From assembly GCA_947462335.1 (NCBI GenBank), contig OX381705.1, positions 3,400,703-3,464,702 of the forward strand: a stretch of 64,000 bases of DNA, written 5' to 3'. Positions 1-9,434 of the stretch are shown one piece after another. Both the position numbers and the translations under genes were made by a program. A model generated the notes under the pieces. That model worked only from the letters and a program-made list of their open reading frames with translations, had not been told where the DNA came from and did no database searches. The stretch comes from Harmothoe impar. Its lineage: Eukaryota; Annelida; Polychaeta; Phyllodocida; Polynoidae. Each line of letters begins with the position of its first letter. Position 1 is the first letter of the stretch.

Positions 1-145
1 ACTCCATAATGGCTAAGACATGCCATTCATCATAATTAGTACTCCAATTTCAAAATTGCAATAGGAAAATTGTAAATCGATAACTTGTTGCCTGATGAGC
101 TTAAACTTTAAAAAGTTTTAACTAAGAAACTGGGCATAAAGCATT

Positions 146-560
146 AACCCTTTTAATAAAGGTCGTAGTGTTTTAATACACTATGTCCTTTGTTGTCATG
201 GTGTATGAATGCAGCCTTGGCGAGTAACTCGCCAGGGCTGCATTCATGCATCATGCCGACCCTACGGGGCTGATACACTATTAAAGGGTCTCTCTATGAG
301 GCCCCATCTAGCCCAGGCGAGTTACTCGCAGTGATATTTTACCACTCTGCGGATCTCAACCCCTAAAGGAAGTTATCTCATTAACTGCAACATGCACTAA
401 TTCAGCCCTGGTGAGTAACTCGCCAAGCTATGCATCATGACGACCAAGGGTATGATGCATTAATGCATCATACCCTTGGTCGTCATGATGCACTAATGCA
501 GCCCTGGTGAGTCCTTCGTCTGGGCTGCATCCACGCATCATGATGCATTCATGCATCACG
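146..560. mobile_element. TTAA-ended hairpin MITE, tandem or nested copies
   Basis: Begins TTAACCCTTTTAAT. It contains GCAGCCTTGGCGAGTAACTC with its inverted partner, GCATCATGCCGACC, and several partly overlapping copies of the GCAGCCCTGGCGAG hairpin. It belongs to the most abundant element family in the window. Confidence 0.75.
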
Positions 561-561
561 C

Positions 562-945
562 CTTCCTAAGGCCACTTAAAATCAATTATCAGCTTTGCGG
601 ACTCTTTTTTTTTTTTAAGTAAAAAAGGATGCTGGAGGGCGTTTTTTTTCTTTTCTTCTTACACTTTTTTCTGGAGGGGCGGGAGGGACTTTTTCTTTTT
701 TTTCTAGAAAATTGGTGGTTTGCAATTGGAAATTAGGCCTAAAACCCCTTTTAAATTAGGTTTCTACTCTTTATTATCAGCTGAGATATTGATCATTTTG
801 CAACTTGTCTGTGGAATTTTTTTAGATACCCCAAGTTAGGGCTTTTTTTTCTCTCAAAAGATGAAAAAAACAAAAAAAACATGAGGCCCTTTTGAGAGGA
901 TGTGGGCGCTGTCCGCAAAGCTGATAATCAATTTTAAGTAGCCTT
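562..945. mobile_element. TIR element, AAGGCCACTTAAAATC family
   Basis: Left end TAAGGCCACTTAAAATCAAT and TATCAGCTTTGCGGAC; right end GTCCGCAAAGCTGATAATC and TTTTAAGTAGCCTTA. The interior is T/A- and G-rich with no coding sequence. Relatives lie at 2904-3116 and 3459-3788. Confidence 0.85.
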
Positions 946-1283
946 AGGGAGAGCTAATTTTTTATCAACAGGGTAGGGGGGGGGGGGCGGGGGGTGGTGA
1001 GATTTTGCGCGGAACGTGTGAAATTTTTTCACCCCCGCCCCTAGAGGGGTCGACATTTTTTACCCCCCCCGGCAGGCCGAAAATCGCGCATGTTTGCGCC
1101 CCTTTGTAGCATAGTAACGAGCGGACTTTTTCCCTCAAAACTGGTTGAATCTTTTTCACCCCCTCCAAAGAGGGGTCTAAATTTTTTACCCCCCCCCCGG
1201 TCAAGGGGTCCAAATTTTTTACCCACCCCCCCCCAATTCCACCACCCCCCCCCCCCCTGCTGTTAAAAAATGAGCACTCCCTT
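946..1283. mobile_element. TIR element, AGTGCTCATTTTTTAACA family
   Basis: Ends resemble TAAGGGAGTGCTCATTTTTT, with a G-run just inside each end and AAATTTTTTACCCCC motifs within. It abuts the 562-945 element directly. Relatives lie at 8342-8546 and 38661-38930, with a half copy near 58798. Confidence 0.82.
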
Positions 1284-1304
1284 ACAGAGTGTAGGTGTGG
1301 TTAC

Positions 1305-1354
1305 CTGGATCTGTAGCTGCAGTTGTTGTCCCACCTGTTGGAGCACCTGTCCAG
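1305..1354 (-). CDS. NFYC: NF-YC coding exon 6 (Gln-rich)
   Basis: A 50-nt exon with acceptor TTGTAG and donor GTAACC. It completes an Ala codon from exon 5 and encodes [16 protein letters not shown], in keeping with the Q-rich domain. It lies about 20 bases from the end of a TIR element (946-1283). Confidence 0.8.
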
Positions 1355-4300
1355 CTACAACACAAATATGTAGAGGCCTTTAGTTGTTTGAAATACGGCC
1401 ATGCCATTGGTTTAACTATCGGGATAGAAATAAGCTATTTTAGGCTCCCCTATTATAATTTTGGTAAATTCAATCGAAAATCAAAAAAAATTAACACAAA
1501 GGTACACCCATTTTAGTCTGTTGACTGGGTTATTTCACTTGTTGACCCTTGGGCCGCATTTCACTCGGCCTACGGCCTCATGAAATACGGCCCAAGGTCA
1601 GCTCGTGAAATAACCCAGCTTACAGACAAAAACTCGTGCACCTTTGTCTATTTATTTGTTTGAAATACAAGGTTTACCATGCTTTAGCACTGAAGGGCCG
1701 AATTCAATGCCCCCTATTGAATACAATGTGGCCGTATTCAATGGGCAAAGAAAAGGTTGTTTTTCCTTCATTAAATGGCTTCAAATAAAAAATAAAAAAC
1801 ACAAATGCCAACTACATTGATACCGCTCTGATGAATTTCACTTGTGGGGGCTGGGGCGCATCCCACTCAGCCTGTGGCTTCGTGGGATACTGCCCTAGCC
1901 CCCACTCGTGAAATACAACAGAGACAGTATCAATGGGAGTTGGCATTTGCCTATTTATTTCATGTGGAGAAACAACTTTACCATTGTTTTGTATGGGAAG
2001 GGCCATTCTCTACACCCATGGGGAGAAACTGAATCTCATTCTCCACAGCTCCATTCTCCACAGTATAGTTGTGAATCCAGTCTTTAAATGTCGTTTTAGA
2101 ATGATCAACATTCACATGAAATAAATACAGTGATCCACTCAAATCAGTCTGAACTCCTGGTTTCTCCACTCGTGAGACCTTGGGTCATATCACACATAAG
2201 TAATTTTTGTGGTAAATTAAAAAAAAAGTCTTAAATTTTCTGGAATCTTGAAAAAAAAAGGTAAAATTTTTTTAAGGGTCGGCCCCAGAAACGTAGGGTC
2301 AGTCAGGATACCAGAACACTAAAAACTTTTTTTTTAAATTTGGCCTCAAGGCCTAAAAGCGCTATTTGAACTTGACCGATAGCAAATGAACTACCGTAAA
2401 TTCCCGCGTACTACCCGCGGGTTGTACGCGAACCAAAACCAGCTTTCATTTGATACCAAACATGCCTATATGGGGTGCGGGTTATACGAGGGTTTTTATC
2501 ACTATAGAACAGTACTAAAATAGACATTTTCAGATCCAGAAACGGGTTATAGGATTTTCTTGACTATGGGGTGCGGGTTATACGCGAGATGCGGGTTATA
2601 CGCGGGAATTTACAGTATTTTTACAGATTTTACTATACGTCTAGGAAAAGATGAATTTACCCTGAACTTGACCTTGTATCTGTATGCCCTGTGTCTGTGC
2701 GGCACTGGTGGTAGCTGCAGGGGTGGGCTGTGGGGTGGCGGGGGCGGGCGTGGCGGCCGGGGTGGGGGTGGCAGTCCCCTGTTGCTGCAGGGCGGCCTGT
2801 GCTTGTTGTGCGAGCTGGAAGTAGTACTGTACCTGGTCCGGCATCATGGAGGCGCGCTGACCCACCTCATCCTGAAGTCACACACCACAAATAGAGTTAA
2901 CATAAGGCTACTTAAAGTTGATTATCAGCTTTGAGGATACCGCGCGCACCCTTTAAAAGGGGCCGCATTGGTTCCTTTTTTCACCCTGTACTGATGCTGA
3001 CAGTAAATGACAAAAAAAGAAGAAAAAAAGCCCTCCCGCACCTACAAAAAAAGTACCCGCACCCTTTTTTATTCAAAAAGTGTCCGCAAACCTGATAATT
3101 GATTTGAAGTGACCTAAATGATCGAGTACCACAATACCGCGCAAATCAGTCACAGCTCTATTACTCTATTTCTAAAATATTTTTTGAATTGGGTGAATTA
3201 CCACAAACCAAGAAACTCGGTGAAATGGACTTTCAATTTACATTTAGTTCAGGATGTACACTTAGTGAGTTATCATAATCAGTAAATGTGTCCGTGAAGG
3301 GTTTTATCTCCTGCTGACAGCAGGATTTGTCACGTCCATGCGTCTGAGGATCTACAGATGCAGCATGAATATTGACCAATCAGGGTACAGTATTCCTTCA
3401 TTTCTCCTATTTCTGTAGCCCCTAGGATCCCCTGGACCAGGGAGCCCCCATAGGCTCTTAAGCCACTTTAAATAGAATATCAGCTTTGCGGACACTTTTT
3501 ATTTTATTTTGTTTCACTTTTTTCTGAAGGTGCGGGAGGGCCTTTTTTTTGTTTTTTTTTGTGGAATATTGATTGTCTGCACGTTGAGATAAGGTCTAAA
3601 ATGCCCTTTAAATCATGTTTCTACCTCAACTAACAGCTGAGATTTTGCAACTTGTGTTCTGAAATTTTGCCAGGTGCGGGCTTTTTTGGCCTTTTTTTCC
3701 TCAATAGCTGAATAAACGGTCCAATGCGGCCCTTTTTAAAGGATGCGCGCGGTGTCCGCAAAGCTGATAATCAATTTTAAGTGGCCTTAGACAATTTGGA
3801 AATCTTGGGATTTTAGCAAACACTGTTCAGGAAAAAATCTAACGTGTGATCCTAATCACAAAAGACACAGGTATTTGTTTTTCATTGGATAAACATACTT
3901 ATGTGTGAGTGTAATATGTGTGAGTGTAATATGTGTGAGTGTAATATGTGTGTAGTGTAATATGTGTGAGTGTAATATGTGTGAGTGTAATATGTGTAAG
4001 TGTCATGTGTGTAGTGTAATATGTGTGTAGTGTAATATGTGTGAGTGTAATATGTGTGTAGTGTAATATGTGAGTGTAATATGTGTGAGTGCAATGTGTG
4101 TAGTGTAATATATGTGAGTGTAATATGTGTGAGTGCAATATGTGTGAGTGTAATATGTGTGATAGTGAATTTGTACAACTCATGTCCCAACCCCAACCCT
4201 ATCCTGAATCTGGGTCCTGCTGGTGAGTGCTTATCATGTACTTAGATACAGTACTCTCTTATAATCATTCATTGGTCAATTCTGGCATCAGAAATGAATT

Positions 4301-7175
4301 CCTTGTTAAAAGGTACCCTCAAGTCATGTGTCATACATGTATGTTATTCCATTTTAGGCCAGCAGGTGGGTGTGGGTGAGCAGGTGGGTGTGGGAGAGCA
4401 GGTGGCTGTGGGTGTGCAGGTGGGTGTGGGCGACAGTTGCAGGCTGCGGGCATGTACCGCCTTCTGTCGCTATCAAAAAGCGAGTCGATCGGAAGATAAA
4501 CGGCGAAGATATGGGTGGTACGATTTCGTCTGCACACGTTGAGATCTCGCGCAGTACGAGAAGTACCAGTGGTGCCACTCTTTGTTTGACAAAGAATGCA
4601 GTAATTTATGTACTGCGCGTCCTCTTTTTGTCCACGGGAATAGACAGTGCCCTCTTTTATCGAACTTTTGGTCTTAAAAAAAGTGTCTTACCCCACGAGA
4701 AATCTATGTTTATATTGAATTAACTACTACTGCAAAAAAGGACATAAAGTCTATTCTAGTACATTCATGTTTGTCTACAGTGCTGAAAAGTAGGCTCATT
4801 TTTTGATAGGTATTTTTTGTTCAATTTTTTAGGGGACAACCAGTCGATAGAAATGGATGATTTTTATATCATAGAAAAGGAAAAATGTTGAACTTTAGGC
4901 TATAGGGCAAAAATTTTACCTCAGCCAAATTTTTCACCCCAAAAATAATCAATGAATTTTTTTTTTCTTTTCTCAGCAGGGTGTCTCACCAAGGCGTCGT
5001 ATAAGACACTGGTAGCAAAGCTACCTGTGTCAATGAACATAATCTAATAAAGAACTTTCAGTGAAAAAGCAGGAATTCCCCCAGAAGTAGAAAAGGTGGC
5101 ATATCTGTGTACTTACCGATCGCTTTGCGGGTTTGAGCTCATCTCGCGGTACGATGTCGATCAGGAAATCAAACTGATCAAACTTACTGATGGCCATCGC
5201 GATGTCATTTCTCTGAATAGTACAAGAATCAATTTGTACATTCAAAATACACTTTAAAAAGTCGTTTTTTTTGTGTATTTCATTAAAAAAGTACAAAGCA
5301 TTTGACTGGTGTTGAGTTTCTCTGATGGTATTCTTTCTGATTCAATCCTTTTGGAAATGTCCTAAATCGTAAACTGATCCCTCTTGAGGAGTTCTCTTTT
5401 GAGAATGCCTTATTTTCGTCTATGATTAAGCTGCCCCCCCCCCTCTATTTAAATGATTATCTAAGCGAAAAATTATCTCATTTCTTCTGGACGCTCGGTA
5501 GGTCTTATTTTTGGTGTTGCAAAAAGAGATGCCACTCAGTTATTGACAAAAAGTAGGAAATATTGCCATTTTGGTAAATTTTCTGTAGGAAATAAAACAT
5601 ATATCAATACAGAAAGTCCAGCTAAAAAGTAGGAACTCCTACAAAAGTAGGAGAAGTGGCATCTCTGCGGGCAGGGCAAAAAAAGTAAGGGTTTGTAATT
5701 ACCTGAAGGGTGCGTCGTTTGTTGTCCTCTGTATGGATCCAGGCACGAAGAGACAACTCGCTGATGAAGATCTCTGCTGCCTTTGCAAACAACACCGGGG
5801 CCTCCGCGCTGATCATCTGTAAATACAAATAATGTCAATATTAAACACCTCCGCACTTTTCATCTGTTAAACAATTAATGTACCTTAAAACTTTGCCTGT
5901 CAGTAGACTTTTATTTGGAGTTTATTTATGCTATAAGTCACTACCGTATTCGACGTATAAGCGCCCTCCCCTTAAGAAGCGCCCCCTGCCCTTTTTAGGG
6001 CTCCTTTAGACTAGAACAAAGGCTCAAATATTCCGATTTTGGAGGCAATTAAACTCTTAAGTACTTTAAAGGCGCACTCAACCCAGGACCTAACCCTGCC
6101 GAGTTTTGTACGCAAATGACGTCGTGGGTTCAGTGCGCCTTTAAAACGCCCAGGGCGCTTATTACGTCGAATACGGTATTTATCCCCAAGCCTAACCCTC
6201 TTATGAGCCGCACCTAGACCGTGGGACATTGCTATATGCCATACGCTAGCTGCCTATCCTGGGGTGCTGAGTCGTGTACAAGCCGGGTTTCTACGTGAGA
6301 ATGTACAGTACCATAATTGCATATATTTTCTTCCTGACTATCAACAGTTCATAACACTTGTTGAATTGTGTGTTAAATTTTAAACAAAGTGTTTGATTTA
6401 ATTTTGTCCACCTACTTTGACATCGTCGTCCAACTTCATGATTTTCTTGATACGTGCTAGGGGAAGTTCCTGCGTCTTGAAGTCATTCTGGAAATCAAAT
6501 TAAGGCCCATTTATTTATCACAGTGTTGCCGAAATGACGCCGGCACGCCGGCTTTTGCCGGCGTAGAATCTTAATGGCCGGCGTAGGGCCTTAGGACGCA
6601 GGCCAGAATGGCCTGCCATGATCTCAGCTTTCTAATGATGAAAGAATTTTTCAAATCAGCCAACTATAAGCGAAGAGAGGCTCAAATTTGTAAAATTGTT
6701 TTTTAACATATATTATTTTCAATTTTTTCTAAGTTCTTGCTAGTATAAATCAATTTATAATGAAATTTATTAAGGTACTTTGAAATCTCAAAATTTATAT
6801 GGCCTGTGTGAGAATGAAATGGCCTGTGTAAGATGCCAAGACGCAGGCCACATTGGCCTGCGTTGAGAAAAAGTTTTCGGCAACACTGTAAATATCACAG
6901 CATGATAGTATGAGTACAATCTAAAATTCAGACCCAAACAATGTTTCTATATATTAGCATAGACCTACACAGTTCTATAAAGGGGAAAAGTTAATCAAAT
7001 GCATTGAAGGTAAACAAATCAACTTGCATATATAACTTTAAATAATTCAAAGAAATACCTGAGTTAGATCTTTAATTTCCTCCATGGTGCGGGCCCAGAA
7101 GTCGCGGAGCATGGTGGCCGTCTCAGGCGACCCCCCAGCTGTCGCCGTGAAGGATGCGTCCTTACTCGCCATAGT
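1305..7175 (-). CDS. NFYC: NF-YC, nuclear transcription factor Y subunit gamma (5' six coding exons; 3' end outside window)
   Basis: NF-YC pairs with NF-YB through an H2A-like histone fold. The dimer recruits NF-YA and binds CCAAT boxes in promoters, in the nucleus. Six exons on the minus strand (7172-7059, 6487-6416, 5816-5703, 5212-5117, 2871-2661, 1354-1305) join in frame to about 219 residues. The histone fold spans roughly residues 39-132. It includes [49 protein letters not shown] and [15 protein letters not shown], all close to vertebrate NF-YC as I know it. Residues after 132 begin the Gln/Ala-rich activation region ([10 protein letters not shown]). The first four introns are all phase 0. 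The rest of the Q-rich region and the stop codon are not visible, so the next exon must lie before position 1. The gene is head-to-head with CC2D1. Confidence 0.95.
1515..1640. mobile_element. Hairpin element (CTGGGTTATTTCAC)
   Basis: AGTCTGTTGACTGGGTTATT pairs with its near-complement ending at about 1630, and CATTTCACTCGGCC pairs with GGCCTCATGAAATACGGCC. It resembles the hairpin part of the 1661-1962 element. Confidence 0.65.
1661..1962. mobile_element. About 300-bp element with GATACCGCTCTG hairpin
   Basis: Contains GTGGCCGTATTCAATGGGC, CAAATGCCAACTACATTGAT and a stem of CTGGGGCGCATCCCACTCAG. A second copy with the same order of motifs lies at 17637-17930. Nothing coding. Confidence 0.8.
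2392..2618. mobile_element. TIR element, TACCGTAAATTCCCGCGTA family
   Basis: Left end TACCGTAAATTCCCGCGTA, right end TACGCGGGAATTTACAGTA, with repeated GCGGGTTATACGCG motifs inside. Confidence 0.85.
2661..2871 (-). CDS. NFYC: NF-YC coding exon 5 (Gln/Ala/Pro-rich activation region)
   Basis: It opens [20 protein letters not shown] and runs into an Ala/Gln/Pro/Thr-rich stretch ending in IQGQVQ plus one base of a split codon. Vertebrate NF-YC also has a VQYYFTLAQQ-like motif just after the histone fold. Acceptor TTCAG, donor GTAAAT. Confidence 0.88.
2904..3116. mobile_element. TIR element, AAGGCCACTTAAAATC family (second copy)
   Basis: AAGGCTACTTAAAGTTGATT and ATCAGCTTTG at the left; GTCCGCAAACCTGATAATTG and GAAGTGACCTA at the right. 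It sits 33 bases upstream (minus sense) of NF-YC exon 5. Confidence 0.8.
3117..3458. other. NF-YC intron, nothing recognised
   Basis: AT-rich intronic sequence with no repeat family, RNA gene or exon that I can identify. Confidence 0.5.
3459..3788. mobile_element. TIR element, AAGGCCACTTAAAATC family (third copy)
   Basis: TTAAGCCACTTTAAATAGAA and TATCAGCTTTGCGGACAC at the left; GTGTCCGCAAAGCTGATAAT and TTTTAAGTGGCCTTA at the right. Confidence 0.87.
3897..4166. repeat. GTGTGAGTGTAATAT 15-bp satellite
   Basis: About 18 copies of a 13-15-bp unit, TGTGTGAGTGTAATA and variants. The long minus-strand frames across it are low-complexity artefacts. Confidence 0.95.
4358..4433. repeat. CAGGTGGGTGTGGGTGAG short tandem repeat
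   Basis: About four copies of an 18-bp unit inside the NF-YC intron. The sequence 4434-4977 after it shows nothing recognised. Confidence 0.85.
5117..5212 (-). CDS. NFYC: NF-YC coding exon 4 (histone-fold end)
   Basis: Thirty-two codons, phase 0 at both ends. It encodes [20 protein letters not shown] followed by [12 protein letters not shown], covering alpha-3 and the alpha-C region that contacts NF-YA. Acceptor TTCAG, donor GTAAGT. Confidence 0.95.
5526..5668. mobile_element. Small TIR element, AGAGATGCCACT
   Basis: AGAGATGCCACT at the left is matched by AGTGGCATCTCT at the right. A related right half (GTAGAAAAGGTGGCATATCT) lies near 5088-5108, next to NF-YC exon 4. Confidence 0.65.
5703..5816 (-). 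CDS. NFYC: NF-YC coding exon 3 (histone-fold core)
   Basis: Thirty-eight codons, phase 0 at both ends. It encodes [20 protein letters not shown] followed by [18 protein letters not shown], the long alpha-2 helix. Acceptor ACAG, donor GTAATT. Confidence 0.95.
5943..6178. mobile_element. TIR element, ACCGTATTCGACGT family
   Basis: ACCGTATTCGACGTATAAGC at the left; GCTTATTACGTCGAATACGG at the right. Other members lie at 16031-16660, 21669-21961 and 47699-47867. Confidence 0.88.
6416..6487 (-). CDS. NFYC: NF-YC coding exon 2 (histone-fold start)
   Basis: Twenty-four codons, phase 0 at both ends, with a CCAG acceptor and a GTAGG donor. It encodes [20 protein letters not shown], the alpha-1 helix and loop of the histone fold. 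Confidence 0.93.
6522..6888. mobile_element. TIR element, CAGTGTTGCCGAAA family
   Basis: Left end CAGTGTTGCCGAAA, right end TTTCGGCAACACTG. Inside are GCCGGC repeats and a core, GATGAAAGAATTTTTCAAAT, shared with elements near 58040 and 60105. Confidence 0.85.
7059..7175 (-). CDS. NFYC: NF-YC coding exon 1
   Basis: The ATG is at 7172 on the minus strand and 38 codons follow, ending [17 protein letters not shown]. This is the FWxxxMEEI segment that precedes the histone fold in the family. The donor is GTATTT after 7059. A TTGACAG acceptor three bases before the ATG implies at least one upstream non-coding exon, which I could not place. Confidence 0.9.
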
Positions 7176-7178
7176 CTG

Positions 7179-7660
7179 TCAATAACAATAAACATGTTGC
7201 TATGGTTCTACTGCACAATGCACCCAGTGACCCCTAATAGCTGGGACTCATTATTTATATAGGCATATCAAATAAAATCTGAGTTTGGTTCATGGGAGGT
7301 GTTCAGAGGAAGGCTAGTTCGCCACTATTCTCAGGCGCAGAAGCTCTGGTTGCTAAGGAGAGGCAAATGGTCTAGCTACGTAGGCAATGTACTAGGAAAA
7401 GTCGCCTTTTTGCTATTTTCTCTACAAATAATGGTACTAGAATATTGCCCAATCTCAATTCTAGAGGATTTTGCAATCCTTTTTGCTGTAGGTAAACGAA
7501 ATCACTTGTGACGAGGATTTCAATACCTTTTTTCTGGTTCGTTGCTTATTCACTTCTTTTTGCGGGGGAGGGGTATCTTAGGGGAGATAGGCCACGCTGC
7601 ACACAGGCCCTGTACTGTGTGACGTAGGTTCTGCCCTCGAGAATTGAAATAGACTTAGAC
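7179..7660. other. NF-YC 5' region, nothing recognised
   Basis: Presumed intron in the 5' untranslated part of NF-YC. A 70-codon plus-strand frame at 7299-7511 has no family resemblance and is probably chance. Confidence 0.4.
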
Positions 7661-7663
7661 TTA

Positions 7664-8134
7664 GGGTGTCACGGTACTAATTGGCACAGTGATGTTCTAA
7701 TATTTTCCTCTTTTTCACTATCAAGTGGCTCCAAATGTGGTTCAAAATTTGATGGCGTTCATAAATGATGCCTTAAACAAAAGCTGACGTCATTTCCCAT
7801 CTTTTAAAAATGTCCGTCAATAGGGGAGTCAGATTAGATTTTGCGCTAGTTGCCATGGAAAAAGCATAGTCTGAATATGATCAATTTTTCAAGTGCCGCA
7901 CCGACCTGTGACCTTGACTTTGACCTCAAAGCGTGACCCCTTGGTTACCATGGATACCAAAAACTTTTTAAAACTTTTTTTAAACCAAGCATTGCCCATC
8001 TTCTGGTATGCCTATTATTACTCCCAGTCAAAAATAAGGTCTCCTAGCACTGATTATATCCACTAGAATTCCGTTTTTAGTAGGGACTATTTGGCTGTCC
8101 TAGGTTTCCTGGGCGGATTAGTACTGTGACACCT
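7664..8134. mobile_element. TIR element, GGTGTCACRGTACTAAT
   Basis: GGGTGTCACGGTACTAATTG at the left and GGATTAGTACTGTGACACC at the right form an imperfect TIR about 470 bp apart. No transposase is visible. Confidence 0.8.
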
Positions 8135-8341
8135 TGAAAAATATCTTTCTTAACTTTCTATCATTTTCTTTTTCAAGTTTTTGTCAGGGGAAGGGTGGGG
8201 GTGAAGTGAGGAAGAGAACCTCACTGCCTCCATCTCAGAGACTTGAGAGGGTAGCTCTACCGGGTACTACCGTGTTTTAGTAGTGTCAATTGGCTGAGTA
8301 GCCTAGGGAGTTACTTGAGCATCGTTTACCCCTGTGTCTGT

Positions 8342-8546
8342 TAGGGAGTGCTCATTTTTGAACAACAGGGGGGGGGGGCGGTGAGATTTCGTGCGGAGCG
8401 CATGAAATTTCTTCACCCCCCTTCCAAGAGGGGTCTAAATGTTTTACCCCCCCCCCCCCCGGTCAAGGGGTCCAAATTTTTTACCCCCCCCCCCACAAAT
8501 CCACCACCCCCCCTCCCCTGTTGTTAAAAAATGAGCACTCCCTTAC
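8342..8546. mobile_element. TIR element, AGTGCTCATTTTTTAACA family (second copy)
   Basis: TTAGGGAGTGCTCATTTTTG at the left, AAAAAATGAGCACTCCCTTA at the right, G/C runs just inside. Confidence 0.88.
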
Positions 8547-8829
8547 TGCGTGGATCATAGAGTGATTGGTGCCATGGTGGGATTGGTCACTTGGTGGTAT
8601 CGGTATCACTATCAGGGCTACCTAGTACTACTACTAGTAGTATAGGCAAAGTGACTGAGTGAAGTGAGATCTATCACCTACTGACACTAGTAGACTCAAC
8701 TCAGTCAAGTCTCCTCCCTCACTGAGTCAAGAATCTGAGTCCCTGCCTCTACTGCCAGTACTGGTGAATGTTGATAAACACCTCGTAAACCCCACTACAC
8801 GTGGTCGTATGAAAACACCCACCACACAC

Positions 8830-9362
8830 ACAGATTGGCTAGTGAAATGAGTCCTCGATCAAGACCAACTTCTGACCAATAATTTGTGGACTTGGTTGAG
8901 AACACCAATCAAGGACAGCCGCCTCCCACCCAATGGGAACAAAGAAGGCCAAAATGGCGCCGACCGGCGGCTCTTCGATTTGGCCGACTTCAGTGACCCG
9001 TTTATCGTGATTTTAAGGCTGATATATGTAAATGATGTGATCAATCAAATTGATAAGTGTTGATAGAAGGCACTGGCAATGCAAAACTCACTATTTATGC
9101 TCTGATTTTCGCCAGGAGTGATGTAAATACTCGATTCGGTCTTCTCCACAGAAAATCTGATTGGCTGCGGTTGGGATTTCACTCTCCAAGCAGACTCTAC
9201 AGTAGAAATGGCTTGAAGAGAACTGACAAAACATGTGTGAGGAGAGTGAGCGCAAAGTCTCGTCTGAGCTCTCGTCAAATCTCGGGCGTCATTTCCGGGA
9301 GTGAAAATAAGCAAATATCCGCAGTGATTTGACAAGAAAACGTCAAATCTTCTGTTTAAAAC
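8830..9362. promoter_or_regulatory. Shared head-to-head promoter region of NF-YC and CC2D1
   Basis: The two coding starts (7172 minus, 9363 plus) face apart, and this interval lies just upstream of CC2D1. I see several CCAAT boxes: AGATTGGCT near 8833, ACCAATAA near 8875, ACCAATCAA near 8903, CCCAATGGG near 8929, and CTGATTGGCT at 9158-9167, which matches the extended NF-Y consensus on the minus strand. There is also an ATGGCGCC motif near 8954 (YY1-like) and TTCCGG near 9293 (ETS-like). No TATA box is obvious. Transcription starts cannot be placed from sequence. Confidence 0.6.
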
Positions 9363-9434
9363 ATGTTTGGACGAAAAAAGGAGCCGGCGCCTCCCCCTCC
9401 CCGTAAAGGAGGAGGCAACAAATTGATGGCGCAG
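9363..9434 (+). CDS. CC2D1A/B: CC2D1 exon 1
   Basis: Twenty-four codons from the ATG, encoding MFGRKKEPAPPPPRKGGG then NKLMAQ. Donor GTGAGT, phase 0. No in-frame alternative start is apparent nearby. Confidence 0.88.

Noticed and set aside
3882..4245. His/Thr-rich frames on the minus strand and Cys/Val frames on the plus strand
   Set aside because: Products of the GTGTGAGTGTAATAT satellite inside an NF-YC intron.
6011..6229. Minus-strand 72-codon frame with basic N-terminus
   Set aside because: It overlaps a TIR element (5943-6178) and shows no family resemblance.
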